A stretch of DNA of 64,000 nucleotides, taken from positions 42,958 through 106,957 of the forward strand of contig NW_027096103.1 of the NCBI RefSeq assembly GCF_040115645.1, read 5' to 3'. The notes under the pieces are model-generated. The model did no database searches. It was not told the origin of the DNA and saw only the letters and a program-made list of their open reading frames with translations. Positions 60,651-64,000 of the stretch are shown piece by piece. This DNA comes from Euwallacea fornicatus (Eukaryota > Arthropoda > Insecta > Coleoptera > Curculionidae). A program made the position numbers and the translations under genes. The first letter of the stretch is position 1. Each line of letters opens with the position of its first letter.

Positions 60651-63600
60651 AAACGGCAAATCGTCAATTTGGCTCTACTAGAAGCGGCACTTTTTGGCCA
60701 AATCGTACAATTTGGCGATATCTCGCAAACGCTACAACCAATTTTGTTCAAATCGTCTCCTTTTGGCAAAATAAGCATAATAAGGCCTTAAACGGCAAAT
60801 CGTCAATTTGGCTCTAATAGAAGCGGCACTTTTTGGCCAAATCTTATGATTTGGCGATATCTCGCAAACGCTACAACCAATTTTGTTCAAATCGTCTCCT
60901 TTTGGCAAAATAAGCATAATAAGGCCTTAAACGGCAAATCGTCAATTTGGCTCTACTAGAAGCGGCACTTTTTGGCCAAATCGTACAATTTGGCGATATC
61001 TCGCAAACGCTACAACCAATTTTGTTCAAATCGTCTCCTTTTGGCAAAATAAGCATAATAAGGCCTTAAACGGCAAATCGTCAATTTGGCTCTAATAGAA
61101 GCGGCACTTTTTGGCCAAATCTTATGATTTGGCGATATCTCGCAAACGCTACAACCAATTTTGTTCAAATCGTCTCCTTTTGGCAAAATAAGCATAATAA
61201 GGCCTTAAACGGCAAATCATCAATTTGGCTCTACTAGAAGCGGCACTTTTTGGCCAAATCGTACAATTTGGCGATATCTCGCAAACGCTACAACCAATTT
61301 TGTTCAAATCGTCTCCTTTTGGCAAAATAAGCATAATAAGGCCTTAAACGGCAAATCGTCAATTTGGCTCTACTAGAAGCGGCACTTTTTGGCCAAATCG
61401 TACAATTTGGCGATATCTCGCAAACGCTACAACCAATTTTGTTCAAATCGTCTCCTTTTGGCAAAATAAGCATAATAAGGCCTTAAACGGCAAATCGTCA
61501 ATTCGGCTCTAATAGAAGCGGCACTTTTTGGCCAAATCTTATGATTTGGCGATATCTCGCAAACGCTACAACCAATTTTGTTCAAATCGTCTCCTTTTGG
61601 CAAAATAAGCATAATAAGGCCTTAAACGGCAAATCGTCAATTTGGCTCTACTAGAAGCGGCACTTTTTGGCCAAATCGTACAATTTGGCGATATCTCGCA
61701 AACGCTACAACCAATTATGTTCAAATCGTCTCCTTTTGGCAAAATAAGCATAATAAGGCCTTAAACGGCAAATCGTCAATTTGGCTCTACTAGAAGCGGC
61801 ACTTTTTGGCCAAATCGTACAATTTGGCGATATCTCGCAAACGTTACAACCAATTTTGTTCAAATCGTCTCCTTTTGGCAAAATAAGCTTAATAAGGCCT
61901 TAAACGGCAAATCGTCAATTTGGCTCTAATAGAAGCGGCACTTTTTGGCCAAATCTTATGATTTGGCGATATTTCGCAAACGCTACAACCAATTTTGTTC
62001 AAATCGTCTCCTTTTGGCAAAATAAGCATAATAAGGCCTTAAACGGCAAATCGTCAATTTGGCTCTAATAGAAGCGGCACTTTTTGGCCAAATCTTATGA
62101 TTTGGCGATATCTCGCAAACGCTACAACCAATTTTGTTCAAATCGTCTCCTTTTGGCAAAATAAGCATAATAAGGCCTTAAACGGCAAATCGTCAATTTG
62201 GCTCTACTAGAAGCGGCACTTTTTGGCCAAATCGTACAATTTGGCGATATCTCGCAAACGCTACAACCAATTTTGTTCAAATCGTCTCCTTTTGGCAAAA
62301 TAAGCATAATAAGGCCTTAAACGGCAAATCGTCAATTTGGCTCTACTAGAAGCGGCACTTTTTGGCCAAATCGTACAATTTGGCGATATCTCGCAAACGT
62401 TACAACCAATTTTGTTCAAATCGTCTCCTTTTGGCAAAATAAGCTTAATAAGGCCTTAAACGGCAAATCGTCAATTTGGCTCTAATAGAAGCGGCACTTT
62501 TTGGCCAAATCTTATGATTTGGCGATATTTCGCAAACGCTACAACCAATTTTGTTCAAATCGTCTCCTTTTGGCAAAATAAGCATAATAAGGCCTTAAAC
62601 GGCAAATCGTCAATTTGGCTCTAATAGAAGCGGCACTTTTTGGCCAAATCTTATGATTTGGCGATATTTCGCAAACGCTACAACCAATTTTGTTCAAATC
62701 GTCTCCTTTTGGCAAAATAAGCATAATAAGGCCTTAAACGGCAAATCGTCAATTTGGCTCTACTAGAAGCGGCACTTTTTGGCCAAATCGTACAATTTGG
62801 CGATATCTCGCAAACGCTACAACCAATTTTGTTCAAATCGTCTCCTTTTGGCAAAATAAGCATAATAAGGCCTTAAACGGCAAATCGTCAATTTGGCTCT
62901 AATAGAAGCGGCACTTTTTGGCCAAATCTTATGATTTGGCGATATCTCGCAAACGCTACAACCAATTTTGTTCAAATCGTCTCCTTTTGGCAAAATAAGC
63001 ATAATAAGGCCTTAAACGGCAAATCGTCAATTTGGCTCTAATAGAAGCGGCACTTTTTGGCCAAATCTTATGATTTGGCGATATCTCGCAAACGCTACAA
63101 CCAATTTTGTTCAAATCGTCTCCTTTTGGCAAAATAAGCATAATAAGGCCTTAAACGGCAAATCGTCAATTTGGCTCTACTAGAAGCGGCACTTTTTGGC
63201 CAAATCGTACAATTTGGCGATATCTCGCAAACGCTACAACCAATTTTGTTCAAATCGTCTCCTTTTGGCAAAATAAGCATAATAAGGCCTTAAACGGCAA
63301 ATCGTCAATTTGGCTCTACTAGAAGCGGCACTTTTTGGCCAAATCGTACAATTTGGCGATATCTCGCAAACGTTACAACCAATTTTGTTCAAATCGTCTC
63401 CTTTTGGCAAAATAAGCTTAATAAGGCCTTAAACGGCAAATCGTCAATTTGGCTCTAATAGAAGCGGCACTTTTTGGCCAAATCTTATGATTTGGCGATA
63501 TTTCGCAAACGCTACAACCAATTTTGTTCAAATCGTCTCCTTTTGGCAAAATAAGCATAATAAGGCCTTAAACGGCAAATCGTCAATTTGGCTCTAATAG

Positions 63601-64000
63601 AAGCGGCACTTTTTGGCCAAATCTTATGATTTGGCGATATTTCGCAAACGCTACAACCAATTTTGTTCAAATCGTCTCCTTTTGGCAAAATAAGCATAAT
63701 AAGGCCTTAAACGGCAAATCGTCAATTTTGGCTCTACTAGAAGCGGCACTTTTTGGCCAAATCGTACAATTTGGCGATATCTCGCAAACGCTACAACCAA
63801 TTTTGTTCAAATCGTCTCCTTTTGGCAAAATAAGCATAATAAGGCCTTAAACGGCAAATCGTCAATTTGGCTCTACTAGAAGCGGCACTTTTTGGCCAAA
63901 TCGTACAATTTGGCGATATCTCGCAAACGCTACAACCAATTTTGTTCAAATCGTCTCCTTTTGGCAAAATAAGCATAATAAGGCCTTAAACGGCAAATCA
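60651..64000. repeat. 139-bp satellite array, domain C
   Basis: The array returns to domain-A-like monomers with no 246-bp copies. Monomers with CTACTAG plus the CGTACA hinge tend to alternate with monomers with CTAATAG plus the CTTATG hinge, giving a partial 278-bp dimer pattern from about 60660 to 61260. A marked monomer with AAACGTTACAACC and AGCTTAATAAG occurs near 61850, 62397 and 63370 (four and seven monomers apart), each time followed by monomers with ATATTTCGCAAACG. One monomer has an extra T (TTTT at 63726-63729), making it 140 bp. The array continues past the window end. Confidence 0.96.

Overview
The window is eukaryotic. It is almost entirely one giant tandem satellite array, interrupted once by a complete retrovirus-like LTR element. 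An insect or another arthropod is the most likely source: the element has gag, pol and a baculovirus-F-like env, a serine-tRNA-type primer site and AGTTA...TAACT LTR ends, which is the architecture of the insect errantiviruses (gypsy/17.6/ZAM/TED group). No host gene, tRNA, rRNA or other single-copy sequence is visible. The setting looks like pericentromeric or other constitutive heterochromatin, and the array runs off both ends of the window. The species cannot be named from this sequence.

Layout. Positions 1-22204 (domain A) hold a homogeneous 139-bp satellite with several generations of higher-order duplication (12-, 21-, 22- and 25-monomer blocks) and one isolated 246-bp monomer near 14.1 kb. 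Positions 22205-44561 (domain B, left) hold a more diverged form of the same satellite, in which 139-bp monomers are mixed with 246-bp monomers. Positions 44562-51967 hold a 7406-bp errantivirus on the + strand: two 207-bp LTRs that read as identical, a 4-bp target duplication (AGCG), and intact gag, pol and env. Positions 51968 to about 60650 continue domain B in exact phase. From about 60651 to 64000 (domain C) the satellite again resembles domain A, with a tendency to alternate two monomer types.

Satellite. There are about 385 monomers, 28 of them long. Each long monomer carries 107 extra bp at the centre of a dyad. Anchor-to-anchor arithmetic over 57 kb gives exact multiples of 139 plus 107 per long copy, with one single-base exception near 63727. 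The 139-bp unit is itself an old trimer of segments of about 46 bp (47+42+50), each beginning with CAAATCGT and followed by a TTTGGC core. The roughly 300 similar short reading frames on the minus strand are a by-product of the repeat and are not genes.

Retroelement. One promoter (TATA-like box plus a TCAGTT initiator in the LTR) would drive the whole element. Unspliced RNA gives Gag, and also Gag-Pol through a canonical -1 slippery heptamer (A AAT TTT, 46249-46255) in the gag/pol overlap. The env frame has no ATG of its own. A consensus splice donor in the leader (after 44960) and an acceptor just after pol (before 50062) would join a short leader reading frame in phase to env, supplying both the start codon and a hydrophobic N terminus. 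In unspliced RNA the same start codon opens a 10-codon upstream ORF that stops inside the splice donor. Intact ORFs, matching LTRs and a clean target duplication indicate a very recent, probably competent insertion.
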